From: Candidatus Sumerlaeota bacterium
GTDB lineage: Bacteria > Sumerlaeota > Sumerlaeia > SLMS01 > JAHLLQ01
Length of the DNA stretch: 58,777 nucleotides
Direction: 5' to 3'
Assembly: GCA_030156535.1 (NCBI GenBank)
Contig: JASGMJ010000027.1
Location: 1 to 58,777, forward strand
Shown here piece by piece: positions 26,253-35,961 of the stretch (positions are counted from its first letter, which is position 1; every line of letters begins with the position of its first letter). The translations under genes and the position numbers were made by a program. A model generated the notes under the pieces. It did not search any database, was not told where the DNA came from, and saw only the letters and a list, made by a program, of their open reading frames with translations.

Positions 26253-27733
26253 CCGCCGCCTCCGCCGCCGGAATCCTCGTCTTCCTGCTCGGCGTGCCCG
26301 CCATCGCGGCGTTGCTCTTTGCATTCCCACGTCATCGGCGGTTGCTTCTGGCGTTGATGGTGTTTACGATTTGCTACGTCAAGAAGCCCTTCTACCAGGA
26401 GGTTTTCTTTGTCAATTATCGTGGTGTGGATCGCGGATTCGCCGTCACGATCCCCGATCTTTTCTTCTTTGGTTTTTTCCTTTTTGCCTTGCTGGGCGGG
26501 TTGAAAAGAAAGCTCGTCTGGATTCCGTTCAACTCCGTCCCGTGGTTCTTTGTGATCCTGATTTCGGCGCTTTCGCTCGTGGGGACGGAGGTTCCGTTCT
26601 ACGGCACGTTTACGATTCACAAGTTCATCCGCTGCTGGATTCTCTACTGGGTGGTGGTGAATGTCGTGCGGGAGAAGGAGGACGTTTACGCAGTGCTGGC
26701 GGGGCTTGCGGCGTCCCTGGTCTTCCAGGGCTTTCTCGTCTTCTGGTCGAAGTACATCACGGGCTCGGTCGTGAATCGCTCGGTGGGAAGCTTCCGGCAT
26801 CCGAACACGCTGGCCATGTACGTGGACCTGATCGGGCCGATGCTGATGGGGGCGCTTCTTTCGGGGCGCCTGCCGCGGCGTCTGAACACGTTGGCGTTGG
26901 TGGCGATTTTCGCGGGCTTCGTGTCGGTGATCTTCACGAAGTCGCGCGCGGCGATTGTGCTGGTGCCGGCCGCGCTCGGGTGCGTGATCGCGGTTTCGCT
27001 CGTGATGAAGCCCACGGCGCGCAAGATGGCAATCGCCTCCGTGGGCATGGCGGGCGCGTTGCTGGTGCTGGCAATCGCAATGCCGCGCATCGTGCGGCGC
27101 TTTCAGACCGCGCCGGAGGAGTCCGCCGAGACACGCCATTATTTCAACGATGCCGCCAAGGCCATGGCGGACGAGAATCCAGTGGGAATCGGGATCAACC
27201 TCTACTCCTGGAGCCTGGCAAACACGGACTACTATTGGTACGTGTATCCCGACATGGTGGACGTGCCCGACCCCGAGGAGTTCCGCGAGTCCATCCGGGG
27301 GCAAAGCCGCCTTGGCACCGCGCACCACATCTATTGGCTCTACGCCGCCGAAATCGGCTACGTCGGCTGCGGCTTTTTCGTTTTGCACCTGGCCATCTTC
27401 TCGGGTCTCACGGCGTGGGTTTTCATTCGCGAGAAAGACCGCCTGCACAAGGGCATTGCCCTTGGCATTCTGGTCGGCACGACGTTCCACCACGTTCACG
27501 GAACATTGGAATGGATCTTCCGCCAGACGGAAGTGCAGTACCTGTACTTCATCCAGATGGGGCTGATCGTGGCGATCTGGCGGATGCGCCCGGCGCGGAG
27601 CGGCGTCACGCCACGAAAGGCGGCTGGCAGGCGGAAACGAGAATTGCCCGGCCCCCGAGGCCGTGCTCCACTTGCTGTCGTGCACGCGCGCGGCGTAAGC
27701 AGTTCCCCGGAGGCAAGCCGTGACGAACCCTGA
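26249..27733 (+). CDS. O-antigen ligase/Wzy-like polymerase, multi-pass membrane protein
   Basis: About 494 residues with roughly ten hydrophobic segments and the large periplasmic loop typical of the WaaL/Wzy_C family. Conserved residues appear around SVGSFRHPNTLAMYVDL and ENPVGIGINLYSW, and a loop histidine in TAHHIYWLYAAEIGY. Such proteins either polymerise repeat units or ligate the finished glycan to a carrier. As the only candidate in the operon it probably acts as the polymerase. ATG 26249 overlaps the upstream stop. Its last 14 bases overlap the next gene, whose ribosome site GGAGG lies inside this one. Confidence 0.8.
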   Translation: MTAASAAGILVFLLGVPAIAALLFAFPRHRRLLLALMVFTICYVKKPFYQEVFFVNYRGVDRGFAVTIPDLFFFGFFLFALLGGLKRKLVWIPFNSVPWFFVILISALSLVGTEVPFYGTFTIHKFIRCWILYWVVVNVVREKEDVYAVLAGLAASLVFQGFLVFWSKYITGSVVNRSVGSFRHPNTLAMYVDLIGPMLMGALLSGRLPRRLNTLALVAIFAGFVSVIFTKSRAAIVLVPAALGCVIAVSLVMKPTARKMAIASVGMAGALLVLAIAMPRIVRRFQTAPEESAETRHYFNDAAKAMADENPVGIGINLYSWSLANTDYYWYVYPDMVDVPDPEEFRESIRGQSRLGTAHHIYWLYAAEIGYVGCGFFVLHLAIFSGLTAWVFIREKDRLHKGIALGILVGTTFHHVHGTLEWIFRQTEVQYLYFIQMGLIVAIWRMRPARSGVTPRKAAGRRKRELPGPRGRAPLAVVHARGVSSSPEASRDEP

Positions 27734-30002
27734 TCTCCACGACGCTGTGGACGCACCCGATGCGGAAGAAGGCGGCGGCCTCCCGCTCGATCTGCGTGCG
27801 CTCGCAATCGGGCTCTGGCAGCGACGGATGCTGCTCGTCCTCACCGGCGTGGTGTCGCTGGTGCTGGGCGTGGCGCTGGCGGTTCTCTTCACCGAGCGCG
27901 TCTACACCGCCGAGACCGTGCTGTTGTACACGGCCCCGATGGTGGAGGACGAATCGGGCGATGCGGGTCCGTCTCTCTTTACGCAGATGAACATGGTGAA
28001 GTTGCGCTCGAATCTGGAGGAAGTGCGCAACCGCCTGAGCCTTGCCGCTCCGATCAAGGGTCTGGGCGCGGCGATCTCCGTCGAGCTTCAGCGCAAGACG
28101 GCACTCGTCAGCATCCGCGTGAAGTGGACGAATGCGCGCGACTCCGCAGCCATTGCGAACACGGTGCGCGACGTCTTCCTTGAAGGGCAGACCCGCATTC
28201 GCCGCGAAGACCTCGAACGCCGGATCAGCGATCTCGAAAACCGCCTGGCCCCCGTGCGCCGCGAACTCGAAGAAGCCGACACCGCCCTGAAAGACTTCAC
28301 CACCGAACACACGATCGTCGATCTTGCCCAGGAGGCCCAGTGGACGCTTGAGGAGAAGATCTCGCTCAATCTGCTCTACGAGCAGGCAAAGATCGACCAG
28401 CAAACCATTCACCTGCAAGCCGCCAATCTCGATCCGCTGATCGCCCAACTCGAGGAGAAGGTCTCCGCCGAGCAAGGCGCCCAAGCCGCCAAAACGGACG
28501 CACTGAGCGAAATGAACCTCCGCGCTCAGCGCCTGCGTGAATCCATTCAGGACGACCGCGACAAGCGGGCGTACCTGGCTGAACTGGAAGCCGCCCAAAG
28601 CGAACTGGTGCGTGCGGAGGAGCACTACCTCAAGGGCATCGTCTCGCAGGCGGAGCTCGACGAGGCACGCGCCGAGTACGAATCCCTCCGCGCCAAGGTC
28701 ATCGACACACCCCAGATCAAGAACTGGAAGGAACAGCTCTCCGAGTTGGACAAGGCACTGATTCCAGAAGAGGGCGAAGGTGGCAGTCCGTCGGGCAATC
28801 TTCTCGTCTCCGTGATGTCGCGCGCATTCGAGGTGCGCCTTCAGCAAGTGGCAGTGGACGAGAAGGTGGAGTCACTGGCGAAAGCGCGCCAGGAAGTCGA
28901 GAACCGCCTCAACCGGATGCCGGCGCTCCAACGGCGCCACGCGGAATTGACGCGCACCCTGCAGGCAGCCGAGGCGGAAGCGAAGATTCTGGACGAAAAA
29001 CTGGCCGAGGCCAAACGCATGCTCGAAACGGCCTCCCCCCCCTTCACGGTCGTCGCCGAAGCGGAAACGCCGGAGTACTCGTCGCAATCCAACCGCAAGA
29101 CGCTCTTTGCGGCCGTGGTGGTTCTCGTCAACGGTGCGGGCTTTCTCGCCGTACTGCTTCTCGTACTCGGCGACATCACACTGAAGACGGGGAAGGAACT
29201 GACGATTCGCACAAAGCTGCCCGCGCTTGCCGAAATTCCCGACGCAGCTCCGGGAGCCGTTGGATTTCCAACAGGTCCGGAGGAAACGGTGCTCGTCGAG
29301 GACTTCCGCATCCTCGCGCGGCATCTGCGCACACTGGTCCCGAAGAAGGGAGGGCGCATTCTCTTCGTAAGCACCGGGCACGACGAAGGCACGACGTTCG
29401 TCGCCGCCAACCTGGCTGCGGTGTTCGGGCGCACGGACGAGCACGTTCTGCTGATCGATGCGCAGGTGCGGCCGCGGCCCGACGCTGTGCGTGGAAAACT
29501 CACCCGGATGCGCGAGCGTCTGCGCCGCTTCCTTGACCAAGGAGTACGCTTTACTCCGTCCCCCACTCGCCATGATCTGCTTTCGCTGGTCGAGGGGGAA
29601 CCCGCAGGCCGCAAGGGACTCGGCGAGTATCTCTCCTTCGAGGCCGCAGACCTGGGCGAGGTCGTTTCGCCAACGCTTCTTCCGGGAGTTTCATGCATTC
29701 CGCGCGTGGGCGCGTCGGTGATCCCCGACATGCTTTCGACGCTGCGGATGAAGCAGCTCCTGGACGAGGCGTCGGGAGACTTCAGTCTGGTGATGATCGA
29801 CGCGCCGCCGGCGTTGAGCTTCGTGGACGCACAGGCTCTCGCGGAGCACGCGGATGCGGTGGTGCTCGTCGTGCGGGCCCACGGGCCTTACTTCACGGCG
29901 GTGCGCCAGGCCGTCGAACGCTTCGAGCGCAACGGCATTGCGGTGCTGGGCGCGGTTCTCAATCGTGTGAGCGACGACTATTCTGGGCACCCGGGACGTT
30001 GA
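27720..30002 (+). CDS. Wzc-like chain-length/co-polymerase protein with degenerate BY-kinase domain
   Basis: 760 residues. A Wzz-type domain has its first membrane helix at about 37-58, a long coiled-coil periplasmic region at about 160-440, and a second helix at about 460-482. The C-terminal cytoplasmic domain resembles BY-kinases: LFVSTGHDEGTTFVAANLA at 548-566, Walker A'-like LLIDAQVR (D580) and Walker B-like MIDAPPA (D694). The Walker A lysine is missing: the expected GKT/S reads GTT (Thr558). The C-terminus (SDDYSGHPGR) has no tyrosine cluster. It probably controls polymer length and export without autophosphorylation. GTG 27720 has GGAGG seven bases upstream. Confidence 0.85.
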   Translation: MTNPDLHDAVDAPDAEEGGGLPLDLRALAIGLWQRRMLLVLTGVVSLVLGVALAVLFTERVYTAETVLLYTAPMVEDESGDAGPSLFTQMNMVKLRSNLEEVRNRLSLAAPIKGLGAAISVELQRKTALVSIRVKWTNARDSAAIANTVRDVFLEGQTRIRREDLERRISDLENRLAPVRRELEEADTALKDFTTEHTIVDLAQEAQWTLEEKISLNLLYEQAKIDQQTIHLQAANLDPLIAQLEEKVSAEQGAQAAKTDALSEMNLRAQRLRESIQDDRDKRAYLAELEAAQSELVRAEEHYLKGIVSQAELDEARAEYESLRAKVIDTPQIKNWKEQLSELDKALIPEEGEGGSPSGNLLVSVMSRAFEVRLQQVAVDEKVESLAKARQEVENRLNRMPALQRRHAELTRTLQAAEAEAKILDEKLAEAKRMLETASPPFTVVAEAETPEYSSQSNRKTLFAAVVVLVNGAGFLAVLLLVLGDITLKTGKELTIRTKLPALAEIPDAAPGAVGFPTGPEETVLVEDFRILARHLRTLVPKKGGRILFVSTGHDEGTTFVAANLAAVFGRTDEHVLLIDAQVRPRPDAVRGKLTRMRERLRRFLDQGVRFTPSPTRHDLLSLVEGEPAGRKGLGEYLSFEAADLGEVVSPTLLPGVSCIPRVGASVIPDMLSTLRMKQLLDEASGDFSLVMIDAPPALSFVDAQALAEHADAVVLVVRAHGPYFTAVRQAVERFERNGIAVLGAVLNRVSDDYSGHPGR

Positions 30003-30010
30003 CCACTCCA

Positions 30011-31225
30011 ATGCGACTTCTCGTCCTCAGCAATCTCTATCCACCCTACTACCTCGGAGGGTACGAGATTTTGTGCGCGCAGGTGTGCCGGCATCTTGCG
30101 GAGCGGGGGCATGAAGTCCGCGTGCAGGCGAGCAACCACGGGTTGGACGAAGAAGCGTCGGAGGATTCGACTGTCGACGGAGTGCCCGTGCTCCGGAACC
30201 TAAGACTCTATCTGCCCTTCGGCAAGCCCACGGCAACGCTGCCGTTCGCGCGCCGGCGCACCGGGCGGCTCAATTATGAGAGGACGGCCGCCCTTCTGGC
30301 GGACTACCGCCCCGACCTGGTTTTCGCGTGGAGCCAGTTGCGCCTGACGGTCGGCAGCCTGCGCGCATGCCAGGACGCCGGCATTCCCGTCGTCCACACG
30401 TTCAACGATGCCAACATTTATTCCTACCTTCCGCATCGGTTTACCCTCGCGCCCCGGGGATTCGTGGGCTGGCTGCTGACGCGGACGAGCCTGCGTGAAA
30501 TCACTCTCGCGGGAATCGACCTGAGCCGTGCGACGTGCATCAGCAGGCAACTGCGAAACGAAATGGTGGAACACGGCCTCCCCGTCGAAGAGGCGGAAAT
30601 CATCTACCAGGGAATTCCGATCGAGAAGTTCCCGGCGAAGGAAAATCCCGGATCGCTTGGCAGCCCCGCACGCCTTCTCTATGTGGGCCAGCTTCACGAG
30701 TACAAGGGGGTGCACACGCTGATCGAAGCCGTTGGGTTGCTCGTGGAGCAGCGCGGCGCCGGATGCGTTTCGCTGACGATTGCGGGCGACGGTCCCGCCA
30801 AGTATATCGAGCGCCTTCGCTCTCTGGCGTCGGAATGCGGCGCGCCCGTGGCCTTCAAGGGTCGCGTCCCGCACGATGAGGTGCCCGCTCTCTACCGCGC
30901 ACACGACCTTTTTGTCTTCCCCTCAATCTGGCGCGAGCCCTTCGGCCTGACGCATTTGGAAGCCATGGCTTCCGGTCTTCCCGTGGTGAGCACGACGGAT
31001 GGCGGGCACGGCGAGTTTCTCGTGAACGAGGAGAACGCCCTGACGTTCCGCAAGGAGGACGGCGCGCATCTGGCACAGTGCCTGGCGCGCCTGCTCCACG
31101 ACGAGTCCCTCGCCCGGCGACTTGCCGATGCCGGACGCCGGACCGTCGAACGAGACTTCACACTGAGCCGCTACATCGACGGACTCGAAGCGTTTCTCGA
31201 ACGAATGAAGGAGCAGGCGGCATGA
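30011..31225 (+). CDS. GT4 family glycosyltransferase
   Basis: About 404 residues. N-terminal domain: LSNLYPPYYLGGYEILCAQV. Donor domain: LLYVGQLHEYKGVHTLIEAV, then FPSIWREPFGLTHLEAMASG, where the E-x7-E pair (EPFGLTHLE) contacts the nucleotide sugar. Retaining GT-B enzyme acting on the cytoplasmic face in EPS repeat assembly. It follows the Wzc-like gene by eight bases and overlaps the next GT gene in an ATGA. First of five consecutive GT4-type genes. Confidence 0.9.
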   Translation: MRLLVLSNLYPPYYLGGYEILCAQVCRHLAERGHEVRVQASNHGLDEEASEDSTVDGVPVLRNLRLYLPFGKPTATLPFARRRTGRLNYERTAALLADYRPDLVFAWSQLRLTVGSLRACQDAGIPVVHTFNDANIYSYLPHRFTLAPRGFVGWLLTRTSLREITLAGIDLSRATCISRQLRNEMVEHGLPVEEAEIIYQGIPIEKFPAKENPGSLGSPARLLYVGQLHEYKGVHTLIEAVGLLVEQRGAGCVSLTIAGDGPAKYIERLRSLASECGAPVAFKGRVPHDEVPALYRAHDLFVFPSIWREPFGLTHLEAMASGLPVVSTTDGGHGEFLVNEENALTFRKEDGAHLAQCLARLLHDESLARRLADAGRRTVERDFTLSRYIDGLEAFLERMKEQAA

Positions 31226-32466
31226 AGATTCTTCAGATTCCGAGACGCTTTGTCCGCAGCGACTGGGGCGGGACGGAGACGGTGATTCTCCAGACCAGCC
31301 GCCAGCTTCTCGCCCAGGGGCACGAGACCGCCGTCTGGTGCCCGAACGCCCTCGCGACGTCGAACGAGGAGGTCATCGACTCCGTCCCTGTTCGGCGCTT
31401 CGACTACTTCTATCCCTACTTTGGCCTGAAGCCCGAGGCCGTGCGCCGCCTCGATCAAAAGGGCGGGAATCTGTTTTCGTTCGCGATGATGCGGGCGCTT
31501 CGCAACGAACCCGGCGTGGACCTCTTGCATCTGCACACGAGCAAGCGCCTCGGCGGCATCGTGCGGCACGTGGCGATGAAACGCCGCATTCCCTACGTCG
31601 TTTCCGTGCACGGCGGACTCTTCGACGTTCCCTCGGATGAAGCGGCAACGTGGACCGAGCCGACGCAGGGCACCCTTGAGTGGGGCAAGGCGCTCGGCGC
31701 GTGGGTGGGCTCGCGGCGCGTTTTCGACGACGCCGCGGCGATCATTTGCGTGGGGCGCGAGGAGCAGGCAAAAACGCAGCAACAGTACCCGGAGAAGAAC
31801 GTCCTGCATCTGCCGAATGGCGTGGACCCCGAGCGCTTTGCGCGCGGCGACGGCGGGGCGTTCCGGAGCAAGTACGGCATCCCCATGGAATGCCCCCTGA
31901 TCCTGGTGACGGGACGCATTGATCCGCAGAAGAACCAACTCACCGCCGTCGAGTCCTTCAGGCTTCTTCGCGACTCCGTCCCCAATTGTCATCTCCTGCT
32001 GCTGGGGCATGTGACGAACGACGCCTACCGTGGCAAGCTGGAGGCGGCGATCACGGAGAGCGGACTCAGCCGGAACGTCACTCTGATTCCCGGGGTCGAT
32101 TCGGGGACGGACGACCTCGTCAACGCCTTTCACGCCGCGAACGTCTTCCTGCTCCCTTCCGTGCACGAGCCGTTCGGCATCGTGATCCTCGAAGCCTGGG
32201 CGGCGGGCCTGCCCGTTGCCGCAAGCCGCGTCGGCGGCATTCCGTCGTTCGTCGAGGACGGGCGCGACGGGTTGCTGTTTGATCCAGCCGCACCGGCGCA
32301 AATCGCCGAGGCCCTGCAGACGCTGCTCACCAACAAAGAGAAGGCGAACTCCATCGCCGAAGCCGGACGCACGAAGGCGCGCGAGGAGTACAGTTGGTGC
32401 CGGGTCACCGAACAGCTCGTGACGATCTACGAGGAGGCTCTTCGTGCGCATCCTCTTCCTCAATGA
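31222..32466 (+). CDS. GT4 family glycosyltransferase
   Basis: About 414 residues, GT-B fold. Motifs: RRFVRSDWGGTETVIL at the glycine-rich N-terminal loop, VTGRIDPQKNQLTAVESF in the donor domain, and LPSVHEPFGIVILEAWAAG containing E-x7-E. AAGGAG lies eight bases before ATG 31222, which overlaps the previous stop. Its 3' end overlaps the next gene by 23 bases. Probable mannosyl- or glucosyltransferase of the EPS repeat unit; donor not determinable. Confidence 0.9.
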   Translation: MKILQIPRRFVRSDWGGTETVILQTSRQLLAQGHETAVWCPNALATSNEEVIDSVPVRRFDYFYPYFGLKPEAVRRLDQKGGNLFSFAMMRALRNEPGVDLLHLHTSKRLGGIVRHVAMKRRIPYVVSVHGGLFDVPSDEAATWTEPTQGTLEWGKALGAWVGSRRVFDDAAAIICVGREEQAKTQQQYPEKNVLHLPNGVDPERFARGDGGAFRSKYGIPMECPLILVTGRIDPQKNQLTAVESFRLLRDSVPNCHLLLLGHVTNDAYRGKLEAAITESGLSRNVTLIPGVDSGTDDLVNAFHAANVFLLPSVHEPFGIVILEAWAAGLPVAASRVGGIPSFVEDGRDGLLFDPAAPAQIAEALQTLLTNKEKANSIAEAGRTKAREEYSWCRVTEQLVTIYEEALRAHPLPQ

Positions 32467-33622
32467 GAAGCGCGGCTACTTTGGCGGCGTGGAGCAAAAC
32501 ATCGCGGACTCCGTGGCCGGACTGCGCGCACGCGGGCATCGGTGCTTCCTTGCCTATGCGGAGGACACCGCGCGCGATGCCCCGGGCTACGGCGAACTCT
32601 TCGACGAAACGCATCGCTGCGTGGAGGCCGGGGCGGCGGAGGACGCCATGACGCTTGCCGCCATTGCAGAGAAAACCACACCCGATGTTTTGTACTTCCA
32701 CAAGATTCCCGCACTCCCCGAACGTTCCGCCCTCCCGGCCATCCGCTGCGTCCGCTATGTGCACGACCACGATCTCTGCTGCCCACGGCACCACAAGTAC
32801 TTCGTCCACAACACGCGCATCTGCCGGCATCCGGCGGGGTGGCGCTGCTGGCTCGACCTCGCCTTCGTGGCGCGCGACCGCTCCTCACCGCTGGGCCTGC
32901 GTTTCCAGACACTCGGGCCGTTGATGGCAGAGCTTGGGCGTCATCGTGAACTCGACGGCCTGCTGACCGGCAGCCGCTTCATGCGCGACGAGCTCGTGAT
33001 GAACGGCATTGCCGCCGAGCGCATCCACCTGCTGCCCCCCGTCGTGCGCATGGAGGAAGCGGCGGCAGTGCCGTTGCCCGAGGAGCCACGCATTCTGTTC
33101 GTCGGCCAGCTCATTCGCGGCAAGGGCGTGGATCTGTTGCTGCGGGCGCTCGCACTGCTCGACGTTCCGTTCACCGCCACCATCGTGGGCGATGGGAACG
33201 CGCGGGCGGGGCTCGAAGCGCTCGCGGGCAAACTCGGTCTCGACGGCCGCGTGACATTCGCGGGCTGGGTGGACAATCGCGCCATCGGGGCGCATTATGC
33301 GGCCGCGCGGGTGCTGGCCGTTCCCGCGCGCTGGCCCGAGCCCTTCGGCATGATCGGCCTGGAAGCGATGCGGCACGGCCGCCCCGTCGTGGCCTTCCGC
33401 GCCGGAGGAATCGAGGACTGGCTGGCGGACGGCGAAACGGGCGTGCTGGTCGGCGAGCAGGACGTCCCCGCCTACGCGCGCGCCCTGGCGCTCCTGCTGG
33501 GCGATCACGCCCTCGCCGTCCGCATGGGAGAGGCGGCACGCGAGCGCGTCCGCAGCCTCTACAACTTTGACGACTATCTCAAACGGCTGGAAGGATTGCT
33601 GGCGGGAGAGAGTTCAACTTGA
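32444..33622 (+). CDS. GT4 family glycosyltransferase
   Basis: 392 residues from GTG 32444, with GAGGAGG six bases upstream inside the preceding gene. N-terminal motif LNEKRGYFGGVEQNI and donor-domain motifs ILFVGQLIRGKGVDLLL and ARWPEPFGMIGLEAMRHG (E-x7-E). A cysteine-rich stretch, HDLCCPRHHKYFVHNTRIC (about 108-127), is unusual for GT4 and might bind a metal; a similar HDHDLCCPRHH pattern occurs in some other GT4 proteins, from memory. Part of the EPS transferase series. Confidence 0.88.
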   Translation: MRILFLNEKRGYFGGVEQNIADSVAGLRARGHRCFLAYAEDTARDAPGYGELFDETHRCVEAGAAEDAMTLAAIAEKTTPDVLYFHKIPALPERSALPAIRCVRYVHDHDLCCPRHHKYFVHNTRICRHPAGWRCWLDLAFVARDRSSPLGLRFQTLGPLMAELGRHRELDGLLTGSRFMRDELVMNGIAAERIHLLPPVVRMEEAAAVPLPEEPRILFVGQLIRGKGVDLLLRALALLDVPFTATIVGDGNARAGLEALAGKLGLDGRVTFAGWVDNRAIGAHYAAARVLAVPARWPEPFGMIGLEAMRHGRPVVAFRAGGIEDWLADGETGVLVGEQDVPAYARALALLLGDHALAVRMGEAARERVRSLYNFDDYLKRLEGLLAGESST

Positions 33623-33671
33623 TCTCGATCCGGAAATCGCGAGAATTGCCTCCACGGAGAAAGGTACCCTT

Positions 33672-34826
33672 GTGCGTATCGGCGTAACCACATTTGGCGG
33701 TGACGGCGGCAAGTCCGGCATCAGCCGCTACATCATCAACCTCCTTGCGGAGTTCGCCCGCATCGGAGGCGCGCATGAGTTCGAGGTGCTCCTCTACGAG
33801 GACGAACAGGAGATCTTTCTCCCCGATCCTCCCGGCTTCATGCGTCCGCTGGCTTTCCCCGGTTCCTTCCGCCGGCCGTTGCGCAACGTGCTCTGGCATC
33901 AGACGCGCCTTGGCAACGTCTGCCGCAAGCGCGGCTACGACGTCCTTTTCCTTCCGGCGGCAAACCGGCGCGCCCCGGCCTTCTGCCCCGTCCCGACAGC
34001 CGGCACGGTGCACGACTTCTCGAGCATTCATGTTCAGGGGAAGTACGACGCCTCGCGCATGTTCTACATCAAGAAGGTGCTCCCCTTTCTCGCGCGGCGC
34101 CTGACGCGGGTTCTCACCGTCAGCGAATCCAGCAAGCAGGACATTGTCCAGTACGCACGCGTTCCGGCCGAACGCGTCACCGTGACGCCATTGGCGGCGG
34201 ACTCCTCCGTTTATCATCCTTCCGATCCCGGGGCAGCCCGCCAGCGCATCTGCGCGAAGTACAAGATCACGCCGCCGTACGTTCTCTACACGTCGCGCCT
34301 GGAACATCCGGGGAAGAACCACGTCGCCCTGATCCAGGCGTTTGCCGAAATGAAGAAGCGCACGGGATTGCCGCATCAACTCGTCCTGGTGGGAAGCGAC
34401 TGGATGGGCGCGGAGGACGTGCACCGCGTGGCGGAGGAATCGCCCTTCGCGAGCGAAATCATCTTCACCGGTTTCGCCGCGACGGCCGATCTGCCCGACC
34501 TCTATCTGGGAGCCGACCTCTTCGTCTTCCCGTCACTGTACGAGGGCTTCGGCCTTCCGGTGCTCGAAGCGATGTCGTGCGGAGTTCCCGTGGCATGCTC
34601 GAACGTCTCGTCGCTTCCCGAAGTCGCGGGCGACGCGGGAGTGCTCTTCGATCCCGCCGATTGCGCGTCGATTGCCGCCGCGATGGAGAAACTGCTGGCA
34701 AGCAAAGAGGCGTGGACGGCGGCGCGCGAAAAGGGACTTGCCCGTGCCGCACAGTTCAATTGGGAAGCGACGGCACGCGCCACGCTCGCCGTGATCGAAG
34801 AAGCCGCCCGCGAAGGAAGGAAGTAG
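33672..34826 (+). CDS. GT4 family glycosyltransferase
   Basis: About 384 residues from GTG 33672, chosen for AAAGG seven bases upstream; an in-frame ATG at 33567 would overlap the preceding gene by 56 bases. N-terminal motif GGDGGKSGISRYIINLL, donor-domain motifs YTSRLEHPGKNHVALIQAF and FPSLYEGFGLPVLEAMSCG (E-x7-E). This resembles mannosyltransferases of the WbaZ/MtfB type. It lies four bases before the next, divergent transferase gene. Confidence 0.9.
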   Translation: MRIGVTTFGGDGGKSGISRYIINLLAEFARIGGAHEFEVLLYEDEQEIFLPDPPGFMRPLAFPGSFRRPLRNVLWHQTRLGNVCRKRGYDVLFLPAANRRAPAFCPVPTAGTVHDFSSIHVQGKYDASRMFYIKKVLPFLARRLTRVLTVSESSKQDIVQYARVPAERVTVTPLAADSSVYHPSDPGAARQRICAKYKITPPYVLYTSRLEHPGKNHVALIQAFAEMKKRTGLPHQLVLVGSDWMGAEDVHRVAEESPFASEIIFTGFAATADLPDLYLGADLFVFPSLYEGFGLPVLEAMSCGVPVACSNVSSLPEVAGDAGVLFDPADCASIAAAMEKLLASKEAWTAAREKGLARAAQFNWEATARATLAVIEEAAREGRK

Positions 34827-34830
34827 CCCA

Positions 34831-35961
34831 ATGCCCCGCCCCACTGCCCTGGTCGTTGCCGCGGAGAGTCTTTCGCCCGAGCGCGCGAAACGCGTGGCCG
34901 AGCATCATGCGCCCGAGCCGGCGTTCCTGCGCGTGGCCCGCTTTCTGCGCGCCGATCTCCTCACGCTCGACAGCTTTCGCCCTTCGATTCGCGGCCAGGG
35001 CGAAAACGACGAGGGCTATGCGCCGCTGCGTGCCACCAAGGGGGAACTCCCCGCTTTCCCCACTCCCGTCACGGCAAACGCGCAGGCCTTCGGCTTCCTT
35101 GGCCACGAGGCGCGCCGCCGTGCCGTTGACTACGATTTGATCGTCTTCTTCGGTTCGGAAGCGGCGATCGGTTTTCTGCGGCATGGAGCAACGGCGTCGG
35201 TGCGCGTCGTGGTGCTCGCCGATCCGGCGCTTCCGCTGGCGCCGCTGCTTCCCCTGCATCAAAAGAAGATGGGGCCTCAGGTCGCGAAGCTGGTGACGTT
35301 CAGTCCGCTCCAGCATTTGTACGCCACCGAGCGCCTGCGCCTGCCACCGGAGCGCGTCGAGTTGATTCCGCTGGGCGTTGACCACCGCTTCTTCAAGGCC
35401 GATGCGGCTGTTGAGCGCGTGCCGGAGCGCGTGGTGGTGCGGTCGCGGTCGGTCGATTCGTTCGCGATGTTGGAAGCGGGCGTTCGCGCGGCGGGCGGGC
35501 AGCTTGTCCTTTCGCAGGAAGAAAGCGGTGGCGACGCGCCCGAGCAGAAACGGCGCACCGCATTGAGCGCCGCCGAAGTCGCTCTCGTTTCGGAAAGCCC
35601 ATCGGAATCGTGCGCGGGCACGCAGGATCTTCTTGAAGCAATGGCGTGCGGATGCGCCACCGTCGCGGCACGCACGCGCGGGCTCGAACACCTGCTGCGC
35701 GACGAGGCGGAGGGACTCTATGTGACGCCGGGCAAGGCGGAAGAATGGCGTGCCGCGCTCAAGCGTCTGCTCGGCGATCCCGACCGCGCACAACGCATGG
35801 GACGCGCGGCGCGGACGAAGATCGAGGAGACGCTGACACTCGCGCACTTTGCCAATCGCGTCGGGCGCATCTGCCAGGCCGCCGCCGACGGAAACCGCGA
35901 GTCGCCGGAGTTCCATCTTATCCCCAGCCACGTGGCCGTGGCCGAGGAAGCAGGCCCCTAG
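34831..35961 (+). CDS. Divergent GT4-like glycosyltransferase
   Basis: 376 residues with GT-B features but a poorly conserved N-terminal domain. VELIPLGVDHRFF marks the linker to the donor domain. The usual nucleotide-sugar loop is altered to SESCAGTQDLLEAMACG, where the two glutamates are nine residues apart instead of seven. VTPGKAEEWRAAL and a standard C-terminal helix follow. Catalytic competence is therefore uncertain. GGAAGGAAG lies about seven bases before ATG 34831. It ends one base before the GT26 gene start, so the two are probably translated together. Confidence 0.7.
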   Translation: MPRPTALVVAAESLSPERAKRVAEHHAPEPAFLRVARFLRADLLTLDSFRPSIRGQGENDEGYAPLRATKGELPAFPTPVTANAQAFGFLGHEARRRAVDYDLIVFFGSEAAIGFLRHGATASVRVVVLADPALPLAPLLPLHQKKMGPQVAKLVTFSPLQHLYATERLRLPPERVELIPLGVDHRFFKADAAVERVPERVVVRSRSVDSFAMLEAGVRAAGGQLVLSQEESGGDAPEQKRRTALSAAEVALVSESPSESCAGTQDLLEAMACGCATVAARTRGLEHLLRDEAEGLYVTPGKAEEWRAALKRLLGDPDRAQRMGRAARTKIEETLTLAHFANRVGRICQAAADGNRESPEFHLIPSHVAVAEEAGP

